Source of the DNA: Zygnema cylindricum
Taxonomy: Eukaryota; Streptophyta; Zygnematophyceae; Zygnematales; Zygnemataceae
Assembly: GCA_037447655.1 (NCBI GenBank)
Contig: JBBHKE010003479.1
Coordinates: 1-41,198, forward strand
Direction of reading: 5' to 3'
DNA: 41,198 nucleotides
The notes beneath the pieces were generated by a model. It did not search any database and was not told where the DNA came from. It was given only the letters and a program-made list of their open reading frames with translations. Shown one piece after another: positions 1 to 11,362 of the stretch. Within the stretch, counting starts at the first letter, position 1; every line of letters begins with the position of its first letter. The position numbers were made by a program, and so were the translations under genes.

Positions 1-1652
1 CATAAGGAACCTCTTGAGGCTAACCTCCCTGAGGTTACAAGTATAATAATTGTAGAGCCGGTAGCCTATAAAAAATCGACCCCGTCACGAGACTTTCATT
101 TTACATAACAGTGGACAAAATAGCCGACGGAAGATTTGTTTTTTTCGTTTTCCTTGGTATTGGCATTCTCTATTAGTGGGTAAAAGTTAAACCCTAAAAG
201 TTAAAAGATTGTTGTTCCTTCGTTTTAGGAACAAGAGTCTTGAAAGGAATAGCCTCCGGCTGATAGGAGAGGATGAGAGTGCCTTTATTTTTCATGTATT
301 TTTCTGTTCCTTAGTAGCTTTATGGAATCGCACTGAAAGCCAGAAACTATGCTAAGTTGTGAAGTTTTTGCCTAGTTATGGTGTACAATTAAGGATGCTG
401 TCTGGTTTTTAGTACACACATTGCTTTTTAGAGCGTGCATTGTTTTTTAGTACATTGCTTTTTAGTGCGTGAGTTGTTTTTTAGTACAGACATTGAGCTC
501 TAGTGGAAAAACGTTTTTTTAAGAACCCAAATTTGTTGTGGTGATTATACTGCAGCTTGATTTGGGTTTAGGAATCTATTTGAACTGTTGAGGCAAGCAT
601 TCTATGGTAAAGAGAAGTACTTTCCTATACACATGTTGTATCTCTGTTCACCTTCATTTTTCCTTCTTATTCCGTTCATGTACTCCCATTCTTCTGCTTT
701 AAGCTTATGGTTCCTTGCTGTGGAGCACCCAGGTTTTTGACTTGAAGAACGCAGCTGTCAACGGGAATTAGCAGCTGACCGGCTCTCAGCATACAGGGCT
801 TTTAAAGCTTAATACCAATAAGGTAACTTAGGTACCTACAAATGCTAAGGTATACAGTTGTTAAATTTTGTACAACGGTTCTTGAATTTTGGCTCCAGGC
901 AGTATTTGGGTTCAGTGTTCTCACATCCTCTTCTACTTGTAGATATGCCTCTTTCAACTTACGCATACAACTTTTCAGCGCTACAGCACCTTAGAGCAGT
1001 CTGCCGCAGACAATGTGAACTTCGTCCCTGAGGAATCTCAATTCCAACACTGACAGCTGTATTTCATGTGAAGGCATTATCTATTTTGTACTGTATATGT
1101 ATTATGTATATATATACTGTATACATATTGCATATATTGCATATATATATATATATATATATATAATACAAAGCAGGATATATTAAAAAGCACGATAGTA
1201 ACCCATCTGAGTCCAGGGTACAAAAAGGGTGGCATGGCCAAAACTGAAAAACTACAATATAAAACAAATAGAGCGATGGGCACAAAAAGAAAAGAAAAGA
1301 AAGGATCAACAAGGAAAATAAAAGCACCCAAACTCAAAATGAAAAGCACGACAACTCAGAAAACCAAAACTACAACCCCAACCCCAAATGAATTAAATAT
1401 CTACGAAAATCCCCCCAGCCTGGGGGAGCACGTTGAGGAAGTTCCGGAACACGGCGACGGTCCATAACCCCAACAGCCGATCGGAGGATAATAGAAGCCT
1501 GCACTCGCTATAAAGCCACTGCTACAACTTTTTTCAATATAGTACTTGACAAACAAATTTACGAGGTACCTGAGGTGTCCAACGTGACGCACGCAAAATC
1601 GTTCCAAAAAATTATTGTGAACGGAAGTTTGACTGTAACTATGTAGTTTTCT
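1..1652. other. Gene-less stretch at left edge
   Basis: No coding region is recognised. The only open frames are short, A-rich or low-complexity (for example 1234-1467, a Lys/Thr-rich 77-aa frame without family resemblance). The stretch contains a short degenerate minisatellite at 404-495, where TTTTTAGTAC/TTTTTAGTGC motifs alternate, and a TA/AT-rich tract at about 1090-1165. It could include UTR or intron of a gene to the left, but nothing proves that. Confidence 0.5.
1139..1165. repeat. (AT)n microsatellite
   Basis: About 13 uninterrupted AT dinucleotides, preceded by degenerate GTATATA repeats from about 1093. Confidence 0.9.
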
Positions 1653-2139
1653 TAGTGGTGTATCGCCAAGAAATATATTGTGATAACACCGTTACCGATA
1701 GTTATCGGTTACTGAACGATCAGAGGTTCCAATATATTGCTCCGAGACCAACAAATTTCATATCGGTGATAACTGGAAAAAATAGAGTACGCTATACAAT
1801 AGTACATTATTATATATTGTATTGTATTTTTCACTGTATATAACGTGGCATGCCACATGTAAAAACCTATTCCGTACTCTGTGTAACGGGATAACGGCGG
1901 TTCAATACCAGGAAAAACCATAATATCAGTAAATAAACCGTACAATTGTACGGCATGAACCGTACAATCATCGCCGATCATTATCGGTACCGTTGTTATT
2001 GCGATAAAAAACCGATGTTATCGGTAATTTATCTGCGATAACAGCGGTTTCTATATATCGTGCCAATATATCGATAATCGGCAAGCCAAAAAAAGGTACA
2101 TATCGATTATCGACAAAACCCTGCCGATACACAACACTA
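1653..2139. mobile_element. hAT-like non-autonomous element (MITE)
   Basis: The ends are imperfect inverted repeats: TAGTGGTGTATCG at the left and CGATACACAACACTA at the right. The flanking 8-mers AGTTTTCT and ACTTTTTT agree at 6 of 8 positions, consistent with an old 8-bp target duplication as made by hAT transposases. The body is rich in TATCG/CGATA motifs and codes for no transposase. It shares its termini with the elements at 11861-12488 and 37960-38392, so at least three members of the family lie in this window. Confidence 0.75.
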
Positions 2140-2566
2140 ACTTTTTTATATTGACGGATCCGTCGTAATATAACTTTTCTTTCAACGCTTGGTTTTTTTT
2201 GGGAAATGATCATAGATGTCTCATTCGTACGGATTTTGACATTTTTACGAAATTTCGTTTTTTTTTTAGATTTTGAAACTTTCGTTAATTGCGTATACTT
2301 TTCGTACGAATAAAACGTACGGATATTATGTACGGAAATTTCTAAAAAGAGACGTTTCATTTCCACGCACGAAGTTTGAAAAAGAAATTTGTACGGTTCA
2401 TCATTACAACGAAGCCGCCATTGAATCCGCCATTGAATGCTCGATTGAAGCCACACTTGAAGCTTCCACGAAACTCTTCACAGGCAGCCATGTCTAGGCC
2501 TCGAGGAGCAGAGTGGGAGCATGTTAAGGCTCCAAAGGGATATGATGGATTTTTTTTTCCATTATA
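2140..2566. other. Gene-less stretch
   Basis: AT-rich with many GTACG words. Short overlapping frames exist on both strands (longest 1968-2456 on the minus strand, reaching into the preceding MITE) but none resembles a known protein. No function is assigned. Confidence 0.4.
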
Positions 2567-2768
2567 ATTATGATTTTGTCATTATTCAATTTGAAATACA
2601 AAAATGGTTATTGTTTGCTTCAATTCTGAATTTATCATTATTAAATGTTGACATATAGAAATGGATACGCTTTTTTCAATTGTGATTTTGTCACAATTCA
2701 ATTTTGACATTCAAAAATGGTTATTTTTTGCTTCAATTGTAAATATGTGAATGTTGACATGTTGTAAT
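2567..2768 (+). repeat. Tandem repeat, ~110-bp unit, two copies
   Basis: The order GATTTTGTCA, then a TTCAATTT variant, then CAAAAATGGTTATT, then TTGCTTCAATT, then AATGTTGACAT occurs from about 2569 and again from about 2683. The copies differ by scattered substitutions and small indels. Confidence 0.8.
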
Positions 2769-2769
2769 A

Positions 2770-2960
2770 GCGTTGGCATGGCGCAGGGAGGGCGTTGGCG
2801 CTGACTTGGCACCGACACGGCGCCGGGAAGGCGCCAGCGCTGACAGGGCGCCGGCGCTACCTCGGCGCTGGCGACGAGTCCAGCGGCGAGGCAGTCTGGT
2901 TGTTGGCGACGTGACAGTCTGATCGCTGGTTGCCGATTCAGCGTCCAGCGAAGACAGTGT
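2770..2960. other. GC-rich island in AT-rich DNA
   Basis: About 190 bp visibly much richer in G+C than both flanks, made of repeated GGCGC/GCGCC and TGGCG words (GGCGCCGG, GGCGCCAGCGC, GGCGCCGGCGC) that form many short self-complementary segments. No open frame of note. It follows directly on the tandem repeat. Confidence 0.6.
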
Positions 2961-5900
2961 CGTCGTTGGTTTTCGTTTAGAACTTTTGAAAATTTGATTA
3001 AGTTGTCATCGTATTTTTCATTATCGATTAAATGTTTTACTATTTTTTAATTTTTATTTTTAGTATGGAGTCAAAGTCGGTTATCGCATTTTAAAAAATT
3101 TTGAACTTTGTTTCATGCGCATAATTGTTATTTTTTTGGCGTTTCATGCGTGCGTTTTATGCGCATGAGACATCTATGAAATGTATGATGGCAGTGACTA
3201 TTTTGGTTGCGCACGGCCACTTATGTCATTCTTTCATAAATTGTACTTTTGAAGTACACATTGGTACAAGTAAAGTACCGTAGAGTCTAAATTTGACAGT
3301 CAATCGGTTGGACAGCTTTGACTTTCAAAATATTGTTTCAACCGCTTAAACTTTTGCCGCGCTTGCGAACGTCGACGTCATAATAAAGTTAGCAATTCAC
3401 ACGGCCGACGAACGTTTACGGCAACAAAACTGCGGCAACCACATGTAAATAAAAGTGTTGCAGACAGTCACTTTTTGTCGTTACGTGAGCTCCACGGTGA
3501 GAGCACGCTGGATATTTACTTAGGGTGCAAAATTGAATTTTGGTCGTCTAAGGGTGAAGTTACCGGGTCCATTGAGTCGATGTTCTATCACGTAGAATCT
3601 GTAAACCACGTGTTCTAAATTGACTGGCGCCACGCAAGCTACGATTCGATAATGAATATCTTTTAGATTTTTAGCACCGACAAACTTAACTTCAAATCTT
3701 CACTTGCGTACCATATACCTGCGTATGAATGAATCATACGACAGAACTTTTATACTTTTTGCAGACGCCAGTCTGTACGCCAGGTCATTATTTTAGGGTT
3801 TCTATTTTCGAATGTAACGAAAGTCCTTTGAGACAAATAGTGTGATGAACAAAAGCTATCGAAAATAGCGTGACGAAAGAGTGTTACGAAATTATATTTT
3901 TATTTTCGCTTATATTTTTGAAAGCGCGCGTTATGCGCAAATTTCGTCAATTTTCATTGGTTTTACATCATGACACGTAGCTTAATCGTCCAGCGTGTCA
4001 CGGTTTTTTGTATTCTGTGTTTGCTGGCCCACCTCCTCGAGGTGGGTTGACAGTTACAAAGAAAAATGAAACGAATGCCTCGCGGATGAACTTTCGACGG
4101 TCAGAATTACCTGTAACAGTAACAGCAGATTTAACTTGTTTGTAAAGGGGTATTTAGGTGTTATGAATATAGAGTACTAAATTTGGTGGACGTCCGCGAA
4201 AGAATCGCGCGATTTAGAGTCCTATTTCAAAAGATATAGCGATGGGTGTATTTAGGTGACAGCTAGGGTCAAAATAATAGGTGGGTAACATTGAAACGGG
4301 TTAAGGGTCAAAGTAGTCGCGGAATTTAAAGCGTACGTCAATATAAAGTACTAATAGTGGTTTGGTACCCTAGTTGTTCAATACCTGGATTTTTTCCATT
4401 TTTTCCAGTTTCTACGTATTGTACGTGACTTTTGAAAAATACGCAAAAAAACGTCTACTGTAAACTAAAACTGAAGTATTACGGACACTAATAAAAAAAA
4501 TACTGTATCTGTTAGATTTTTTACAGAAACTGTACGGTAGTTTATAAACAAAAATCGATGCACGTATCCATACTTTCTGTTAGTAAACCGAACAGAATGT
4601 ACATGGATTGTACGGGAAAATAATGTGACGTCTACAAATATTTCCAAAAAGAGACGTTGCGGCGTCATACTATTTGAGCGCCGTGAGTTCAAATTTTGTA
4701 CGGGCGTCTTCTTCAAATTTCGAAAAGAAGCTGCCATTATTACTTGAACAGCTGAACGTGAAAAATCACGAAGACACCATTAGCGACGCCACGAATGATA
4801 AAAAATGGAATATGCATATGGCCTAAACTTTGTTTTTTTGAAGTTATATGCTCTCGCAAAGGTAGAGAAACAAGGCCATGGCTGCCTGTCTGTGAAGGAC
4901 AGGCAATTTTATTATAAAACAAGCATTTCGAAGGAATTGAACCTGCGCCTGTGTATGCCTGTGTACGTCATACTGCACACATCAGTAGACCGTCCTTAAC
5001 CAGTTGGTGTAAATGTTTAGATGAAAATTTAAAGTGTGATAATGATTTATTTAAATACTGTTTTTCACCGCTCATTTAAGGGAAAGCGTACAAACTACGG
5101 TACATGTTCAATTCAATTTTTAAAAAATGTACGAATTTGTACGGAAAAAAATCATTAACGTTTTTTTCAAATTGACCTCTCCAGTTTCTACGTATTGTAC
5201 GCTCGTTCGAAACGTGCGTAAAATACGTTTTGAACAACCCTGTTTGATACCTATTATGGTTCGTTTCGTACGATTTTTAGTACGAAACGTCATAATTCAA
5301 ATTTGTAAGTTTCGTAGGTACTTTAGCAAGTTAAATTCGCGTCGCACGAACGTGTGAAGTCGCGTTTCGAATTGCGTGCAATTTTGCACGTAAATGCTAC
5401 TTAGTAAAATGTAGTGTTTGATTGGTTAGTAAATGCTACGTAGTTAATGGGAGATTTCGCACGCTTTTGCATTGGTCAGTCCGAGTCCTTGCTGATAAAT
5501 GATTGGCCCAGGTAAAAGCCTGTTCAAACGGAGCTTTGACTCTAGCCTGGCTAGTCCAAGGCGATGATGGATAAATAGTGAGGTGTAAGAGGAGAGTAGA
5601 CATATTTTCCTTTGGGAAAAGTTTGTGGAAATTCCGACTGATTTTGGTCTTGAGCGATTAATACCAAATTTAAGAAAAGGCATTTTTGCATTGAAATATC
5701 TTACTAACTAAATAGTGTTTTAGTAGTTAATAGAAAGAATTATTAAGAGTGGAGAGTAGTGGAAAACACTTTAATAAGAAGGGTTGAGCCACGAGTGCAA
5801 GAGACAAAGCTAATGTTATGTGGACAGAATCTTCTTCCAATTTAAAGTTTATCTTTATGTGAGTGTTGTCCAATGTGGATGTGTATTTTCCAATGTGTGG

Positions 5901-5964
5901 AATGTGTGGTTGGGATTGTTTGTAGTAATGGGATTTTCTGAGAGGTAGGAGATCCAGTTACATA
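2961..5964. other. Repeat-like gene-less region up to the gypsy element
   Basis: No protein-coding gene is recognised. A perfect 8-bp stem with a 3-bp loop lies at 4028-4046 (CCCACCTC, loop CTC, GAGGTGGG). The block TTTCTACGTATTGTACG occurs near 4409 and again near 5184, each followed by a similar TACGC-containing stretch, so a diverged repeat is present twice. The last several hundred bases are probably the LTR of the gypsy element: CA at 5961-5962 immediately precedes the primer-binding site. The left LTR boundary cannot be fixed because no second LTR is in the window. Confidence 0.4.
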
Positions 5965-5976
5965 TAGTATCAGAGC
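5965..5976 (+). promoter_or_regulatory. Primer-binding site, initiator-Met tRNA type
   Basis: TAGTATCAGAGC differs at one base from the usual plant retroelement PBS TGGTATCAGAGC. It lies 2 bp after a CA that would close the 5' LTR (5961-5962). Confidence 0.75.
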
Positions 5977-6420
5977 TTTTGTTAGAAACCAAGGAGAAGT
6001 TTGCTCACCAGAAAGTCGACTGCCGTGACCGATGAGGGTGCTCTGACCTGTGTCGATGGAACCACAATGTGACGTGGTAGGGGATTGGAGGGAAACTAAG
6101 TGACCACACTGCTAGCGGCCGCTGGTTAGATATGGGGTGTGCTTAGGTCCTAATGACTAAGGCGGGGTGGGCAGTGTTGGCACCGCTGAAGCTCACTCCA
6201 ATTACCTAGAGGCCAAACAAACTTGCCTTCTCCTAGCAATGATTCATGTGTAGAGGGAGGGCTTGAAGCCATGAAGGGTGAGGATGTGAGGATTATAGAA
6301 CAAAAGATCCCGATGTAGTGGGAAATGTGAAATTTGCTAATGGAGGAGAAGGAAAGTAGAGTACTTTACTTCTTTAAGAGCAAAGGAGTCCAAAAATGAC
6401 TCAAAACTTTTCAAACCCTA

Positions 6421-6540
6421 AATTGTTACCTTTGATTGATTTCAATTATGTTGTTTCAAAATTTATAGTTAAATCTTACCTTTGAGAGCTTTCAATTTTG
6501 TTGTTGCAAAATTTGTGGGGAAATTTTTACCTTTTGTTTC
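6421..6540 (+). repeat. Tandem repeat, two 60-bp units
   Basis: Two adjacent 60-bp units (6421-6480 and 6481-6540) share ACCTTTGA, TTTCAATT, TTGTTG/TTGTTT and CAAAATTT in the same order, with a partial third unit after. It lies in the leader of the gypsy element. Confidence 0.75.
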
Positions 6541-6963
6541 AATGTTGGGAAATTGAAAATTTGAATTTGTACTAACTTACTGTCAATGTCTTTTTAATTT
6601 CTCGGATCTTGATCTTTTCAAAGTATTTTTTAAAGAGAAGAAATCTTGGATTAGAGCAATCTGAGGACTTCAAATCTGCAAAAAATTTCTTTGGGAAATT
6701 ATATTCTTTCTTTCCTTTTGCTTGATTTAATTGTGTGATAATGGCAAATTCTGCATGGAAACATGAAATCATGAAATGGAGAATGCTTTGAATGTGTTGA
6801 AGAAACGTACCGTGAAATTGGTCAAAAGATTTAATAATCATGCTGCCGCTGTCGATGAAACCATTTTCAAATTGAAGAATGAATTGAAATTTGTTAAAAA
6901 AATTGGAAATCTTTCAAATGAGAATTAGATGAACTTATTAACTTAATTCAAACCAAGAATGAT

Positions 6964-7698
6964 ATGAATGACCAAAAGGGTGAGAGTAGTAAAAAAAATG
7001 TCAGTTTTAGGGAGGATGTTTATGATAGACCTAAGAAGATAAGGGATCTGAAATTGTTTATTAGTGAGGCACCATCGTTTGATTGTAAGATGATCGATGA
7101 GTTGGATGCTTGGATTTTTCATATAGAGTATTATTTGGAGTCTAGAAATTACGATCGTGATGATTACACTTCTTTTGCTGTTAGCTGTCTGAAAGGCGAT
7201 GCTCAGATTTGGTATTATACTCAGAGAAGGTCTAAATTGATTCCTGATACTGCTGATTGGGAAACTTTTAAAACCTCGATCAAATCGCGTTTCTTATCTG
7301 TCACTTTTAAATCCAGAATGGAAGAAAAGTGGTTGAACTGTAAGGAGACTAGATATGTGAAGGATTATATTGTGGAATTTGACTCATCTAGCATTCATGT
7401 CATAGGTTTGACTGATGAAATGGCTAAATTGCATTTCTTGAACTATTTGAATCCAATACTTAAATTAGAACTAAAACATCAAAAATGTAATAATTTGAAG
7501 GAATTACAAGATAAGGCATTGGAATTAGAGGATCAGTTGGGGTATAATCGGGAAACTAGATCACTTAGGGGTAATTTGAATGAAGTATCAGAGTGGGATG
7601 AGGGGGAATTTGTGGATGAGGGTCTGAATGCGGGTCTGGTGAATAGGCAAAATATTTCTAGAGGAAATCAAAAGGGTGGACAGAGTGTTAATGCATGA
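6964..7698 (+). CDS. Retrotransposon gag polyprotein fragment
   Basis: Open frame of 244 codons resembling the Retrotrans_gag family of Ty3/gypsy elements: a leading charged segment, then FDCKMIDELDAWIFHIEYYL, a central block containing FAVSCLKGDAQIWY and WETFKTSIKSRF, then a Leu-rich C-terminal part. In the family this is the capsid-forming structural protein. The ATG at 6964 is simply the first in the open frame. In the other frame, upstream sequence from about 6780 encodes a Lys/Asn/Leu-rich helix that probably belongs to the original N-terminus. The frame ends in TGA just before a basic stretch leading to the zinc knuckles, so the natural gag was longer. It is unrelated to the cellular genes around it. 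Confidence 0.85.
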   Translation: MNDQKGESSKKNVSFREDVYDRPKKIRDLKLFISEAPSFDCKMIDELDAWIFHIEYYLESRNYDRDDYTSFAVSCLKGDAQIWYYTQRRSKLIPDTADWETFKTSIKSRFLSVTFKSRMEEKWLNCKETRYVKDYIVEFDSSSIHVIGLTDEMAKLHFLNYLNPILKLELKHQKCNNLKELQDKALELEDQLGYNRETRSLRGNLNEVSEWDEGEFVDEGLNAGLVNRQNISRGNQKGGQSVNA

Positions 7699-8065
7699 AA
7701 CAAATTTAACAATAGAGGGGGATATATTAAGGGTCCTAAACCAAGCATTAATGCTCAAAAGCCTAACCTAAGCATCCCCACATGCACTATTTGTCAGGAA
7801 AAATGTCATAGAGCATTTGAGTGTGCACAACTAAAAAAAAAATAACTGTTATAACTGTTGAGAGGAGGGACATATTAGTAGAGAGTGCACAAAACCCAAA
7901 AAGAAAGTCACTTGTTTCAAATGCGGAGGTCCAGATCATTACGCTAAAGACTGTACATATAAAGGTTCTCTCAAAACAGTCGATGAAAATGAAGGTCTCC
8001 AAGAGGATATTGCATTACACCTAGTTGAGCAGGAAGCCCAAGAGGTGGGAAACGAAAAGGACTAA
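7699..8065 (+). pseudogene. Gag nucleocapsid remnant with CCHC zinc knuckles
   Basis: Three CX2CX4HX4C zinc knuckles can be read: CTICQEKCHRAFEC from 7783, a second beginning CYNC near 7850, and CFKCGGPDHYAKDC near 7913. An in-frame TGA sits inside the second knuckle directly after CYNC, and the first knuckle is separated from the others by a frame change in the A-rich stretch at 7830-7845. The frame after the last knuckle is acidic and ends with TAA at 8063-8065. These are the nucleic-acid-binding domains that follow capsid in Ty3/gypsy gag. Confidence 0.8.
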
Positions 8066-8330
8066 CTGAAAGTCCTCAGTTGAGTCAACCGGATCCAAAA
8101 GTTATAGAGTTAACTCTGGAGGGCAAATTAATGAAAGGAAAAGTTAGGGTAGCTGAATTTATAATGATTCTAACTACAGTGCATAGTAAGAACCCTTCTG
8201 ATGAAATTCTCAACATCAGACCTATGACAGTTAAGTAATGATGACACCAGACACAGTTTGATTAGATTCGAGTCATTAGTGGAAGGAAAACCGTTGAGAG
8301 TAATGGTTGATTGATTTGATTCGAATCATT
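8066..8330 (+). other. Junction between gypsy remnant and next repeat
   Basis: An open stretch from about 8096 to 8237 could be the linker before the protease but has no diagnostic motif. From about 8240 the sequence changes character. GATTCGAGTCATT (about 8267) and GATTCGAATCATT (about 8319) are near-identical direct repeats about 52 bp apart that may mark an insertion boundary. Confidence 0.35.
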
Positions 8331-10733
8331 TGTGTGGTTCGAGATGCTTGGCGAGTGGATGTGGCCACCACCCTGCTTCATCACATCAATCGGACAATCA
8401 CCTGTGCAACCATTTATGTCCAAAGAGGCAAATGCCATATTTTTGCTTTTTCCGCGGTCTTATACCTTTGTGTACGCAAACGTACTTTTCATGTGTGTAT
8501 CGTACATAATTGTACAAGAGATGGAAAGGCATGGGTGAATATTTAAAATTGTCGCTGTTCGCGTTGGTATTAGGTACGGACACCAAAAAGAATAAGCGTC
8601 AAGATTCGATGAAATTTTCGTCGGTTACGGCGGTGGTGTGAATTTAAACGCTAATGGCGTGTTCCCATGTAATCGAAACTTTGTAACGTTATTTTGGATT
8701 TTAGTGCAGATTTTACGGTGTACTTTTCAAAGTGTGCCTATGTCAATCATTAATTGCGCCTTCATTACTTCAAATATGTGACGATTGTGTACGTCTACAA
8801 AATGTACGACAGTGTACTAAACGAAATGTAGACGACTACGAAACTTCGGAACTTCTTAAAATTGGTGACGTCTACAAAAACGGCGACGGTTGTAGACGTC
8901 GAGGTTTTTGTGACGTTATAGATGTTTAGGGCTTTGTGACATAGCGCATTCATGCTACCATGTGAGGTCATCAGTACGTACAATTTCCGCCATGGCTTCC
9001 CGATTTCGTTTTCTTATCTTTTATCATTTGATATACCATCAAACTTAGATTAAAATTATTCAAAACAAATAAAAAATATATATCTTTCATTTGATACGAT
9101 TATTGTTGCATCTCATGTACATGAGAGAGAAAAAAGAGTGGTCGAGCGAGAAAGATGGGGAGAGACGAGGACGACGTAAAATTTTGCGAAGGACCCACGA
9201 ATGAAAAGAGAGGTCCGAGACCCCAACGATTTTTTTCCGTACATGCTCGTCATTTTCGTACGTACATGCGCGTGACGAGCGGGGAAAAAATAGAGTGTAC
9301 TCTACGTCGCTCAAATTTTTTGAAAACGTTTGACGCGTGCAATATTGGTTTTCTATTCGTCAATAGGGTAGTATTTTGGTTAAAATCAGATCGCGATTTG
9401 ATTCCAATGCAAGTGTGAAGATGAGCTGTAAGTGGGTCGCGATGATAATAACGCCAAATTGCCGTACCTTCCAAGTTCCAAAATGACGCAAAATGTACTT
9501 GTGTTTTTGCCCATTTTTTCTCGTTGCAAGCCCCATTTTCCGTGAAAACGACGGGAAAAAACCCTTACCTGAACACATAGGAACTCCCATGTAACCGGTG
9601 TTTTGAAACGTTATTTTGGATTTTAGTGCTGATTTTACGGTGTACTTTTCAAAGTTTTCCTATGTCATTCATTACTTGCGCTTTCATTACTTCAAAATTG
9701 TGACAGTCGTAGACGTCTACAAAATGTGCGACAGACTACGAAACAAAATGTAGACTACTGCGAAACTTCCTAAAATAATGACGTCTACAAAAACAGCGAT
9801 GGTTGTAGACGTCGAGGTTTTTTTGACATCGTAGATGTTTAAGGTTTTGACATTGCCAAGTCACGCCACGCTGTGACGTCATTAGTACATAAACTTTCCG
9901 CCATGGCTTCCGATTTCTTTTATTTATCTTTTATCATTCGATATGCAGTCCAACTACGACCAAAGATATTAAAAATAAAGATAAAAAATACATCTTTCAT
10001 TTGAAACCATCAGTGTCGGATTTCATTTAGGGGAGAGAGAAATAAGAGCGATTGAGTGAGAAAGAGGAAGAGAGACGAGGACGGCGTAAACTTTTGTAAA
10101 AGACCCATGAAGGAAAGTGGAGGTCCGAGACCCCTGCAAGTTTTTTTCCGTATATGTTTGTCATTTTCTTATGTGCATGCTCGTGACGAACAGTGAAAAA
10201 AATAGCGTGTACTTTCCTTCGTGCAAAAAAAATTGAAAACTTTTCACGCGTGCAACCCACGCTTTCTATTCATCATTAGGGTAGTATTTTGATTAAAATC
10301 AGGTCGCGATTTGATTTCAGTGCAAGTGTGAAGATGAGCTGGAAGTGGGTCGCGATGATAATACTGCCAAATCGCCGTACCTTTCAAGTTCCAAGATGAC
10401 GCAAAATGTATTTGAGTTTTTGCCCATTTTTCGTACGGCGTAATATTTTCAAGTTGGAAGTCCCATTTTCTGTGTAAACGATGGAAAAAAACCCTTACTT
10501 GAACACATGGGAACACACCCTAAGATGCATGACGATCGACGACCTCTAGGATCGTGCCACGTTCTTTCTGTACTCACAGTGGCCTCTTGGGTCATGTAAC
10601 ATGCTGGGTGATATTTGATGAACATCATTTGAGATTTTTTTTGTCCCAAAGAAACATGTATACGTGGACTTTACAAGAGCCGTTAGATATGTACGACCTA
10701 GAAAACATACATGTACGTATATTTGGTTGACTA
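8331..10733. repeat. Repeat family R, copy A (interrupted by a MITE dimer)
   Basis: Positions 8331-8654 match 11363-11685 with few differences (shared GTGTGGTTCGAGATGCTTGG start), and 10521-10733 matches 11683 onward up to TTGACTACA. In copy A the two halves are separated by 1866 bp of inserted DNA; in copy B they are continuous. The frames inside (for example 8307-8546) are not recognised as proteins. Confidence 0.85.
8655..10520. mobile_element. Dimeric PIF/Harbinger-like non-autonomous element
   Basis: The outer ends are inverted repeats: TGGCGTGTTCCCATGT at the left and ACATGGGAACACACCC at the right. TAA flanks both sides (8652-8654 and 10521-10523). The uninterrupted copy of the host repeat at 11680-11690 reads CGCTAAGATG, that is, one TAA. 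This is direct proof of insertion with a 3-bp TAA duplication, as expected for PIF/Harbinger. Internally the element is two similar units of about 930 bp joined near 9584 (8655-9584 and 9585-10520): both have GTTATTTTGGATTTTAGTGC near the start and AAACCCTTAC plus TGAACACAT near the end. No transposase frame is present. Confidence 0.88.
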
Positions 10734-11240
10734 CACCGGGAATCGTAATTAGAGTAAATTACCCTAATTCGGTCGCTCGAAATTTCGACTATATCACATC
10801 AAATAGAGTAAATGATTCTAGTTTTTTCATTATGTTATCTAAGGTAAGGTTAATTAGCGTTTTTAATTCTAATATATGTTCGTTTTAAATAGCGTGGAGT
10901 ACAGACGACATCCGACCGTGCAAAATTGTACTATTATAAGTAAAAAAGTACAAATAATGATTTGATACAGGATATTATCATGAAACTGCATTTTAACAAA
11001 CCGCGTAGTGCAAACGTCATAGTGACGATAAACTGTACGTTTTGTCAGATTTTGTTCGAATACCTAATTTCAGCGCGGATATTTATTGCCGACATAACCC
11101 AATATAGAGTACTTAAATAAATTAGAGTAAACTTCGACTGTGAAAAAGTTCTATCACATAAACTAGAGTTCATTACTCTAATTGTTTTTTTTTGTTTTTT
11201 TTCTCTAATTTTTTCATTACTCTAATTACGATTCGCGGTG
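10734..11240. mobile_element. TA-flanked MITE (Tc1/mariner-like)
   Basis: The left end CACCGGGAATCGTAATTAGA and the right end TCTAATTACGATTCGCGGTG are inverted repeats with one mismatch, directly bordered by TA on each side (10732-10733 and 11241-11242). The 507-bp body is AT-rich and non-coding, and GAGTAA/TTACTC motifs recur through it. It lies at the right end of repeat-R copy A. Confidence 0.85.
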
Positions 11241-11362
11241 TACTGTACTTTTCTGTTTTTTTCAAATTGTCGCGCAAACTGGCAACTGGCACGCGTACTA
11301 TACTGTTCGTTTTGGACGTTTTGCATGAAACGTTTTGTCGCCTCTGCTCAGAAAGTGTGCAG

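Larger units (their letters stand above)
5965..8240 (+). mobile_element. Truncated Ty3/gypsy-type LTR retrotransposon
   Basis: Visible parts in order are a primer-binding site, a roughly 1-kb leader, gag (6964-7698) and a zinc-knuckle region (7783 to about 7970). No reverse transcriptase, RNase H or integrase is found. The sequence passes into an unrelated repeat near 8240-8330, so the element is 3' truncated. A coiled-coil-like N-terminal gag segment just upstream of 6964 is out of frame with the gag frame by one base (near 6920-6930), and the knuckle region has an in-frame TGA. The element is therefore dead. Confidence 0.75.

Noticed and set aside
1234-1467. Lys/Thr-rich 77-aa frame
   Set aside because: Compositional artefact of A-rich DNA; no splice context or family resemblance.
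1968-2456. 162-aa minus-strand frame
   Set aside because: It overlaps the end of a hAT-like MITE and has no recognisable domain; likely chance.
8307-8546. Frames repeated at 11192-11578
   Set aside because: They recur because the underlying repeat R is duplicated; the sequence does not look like a protein family.
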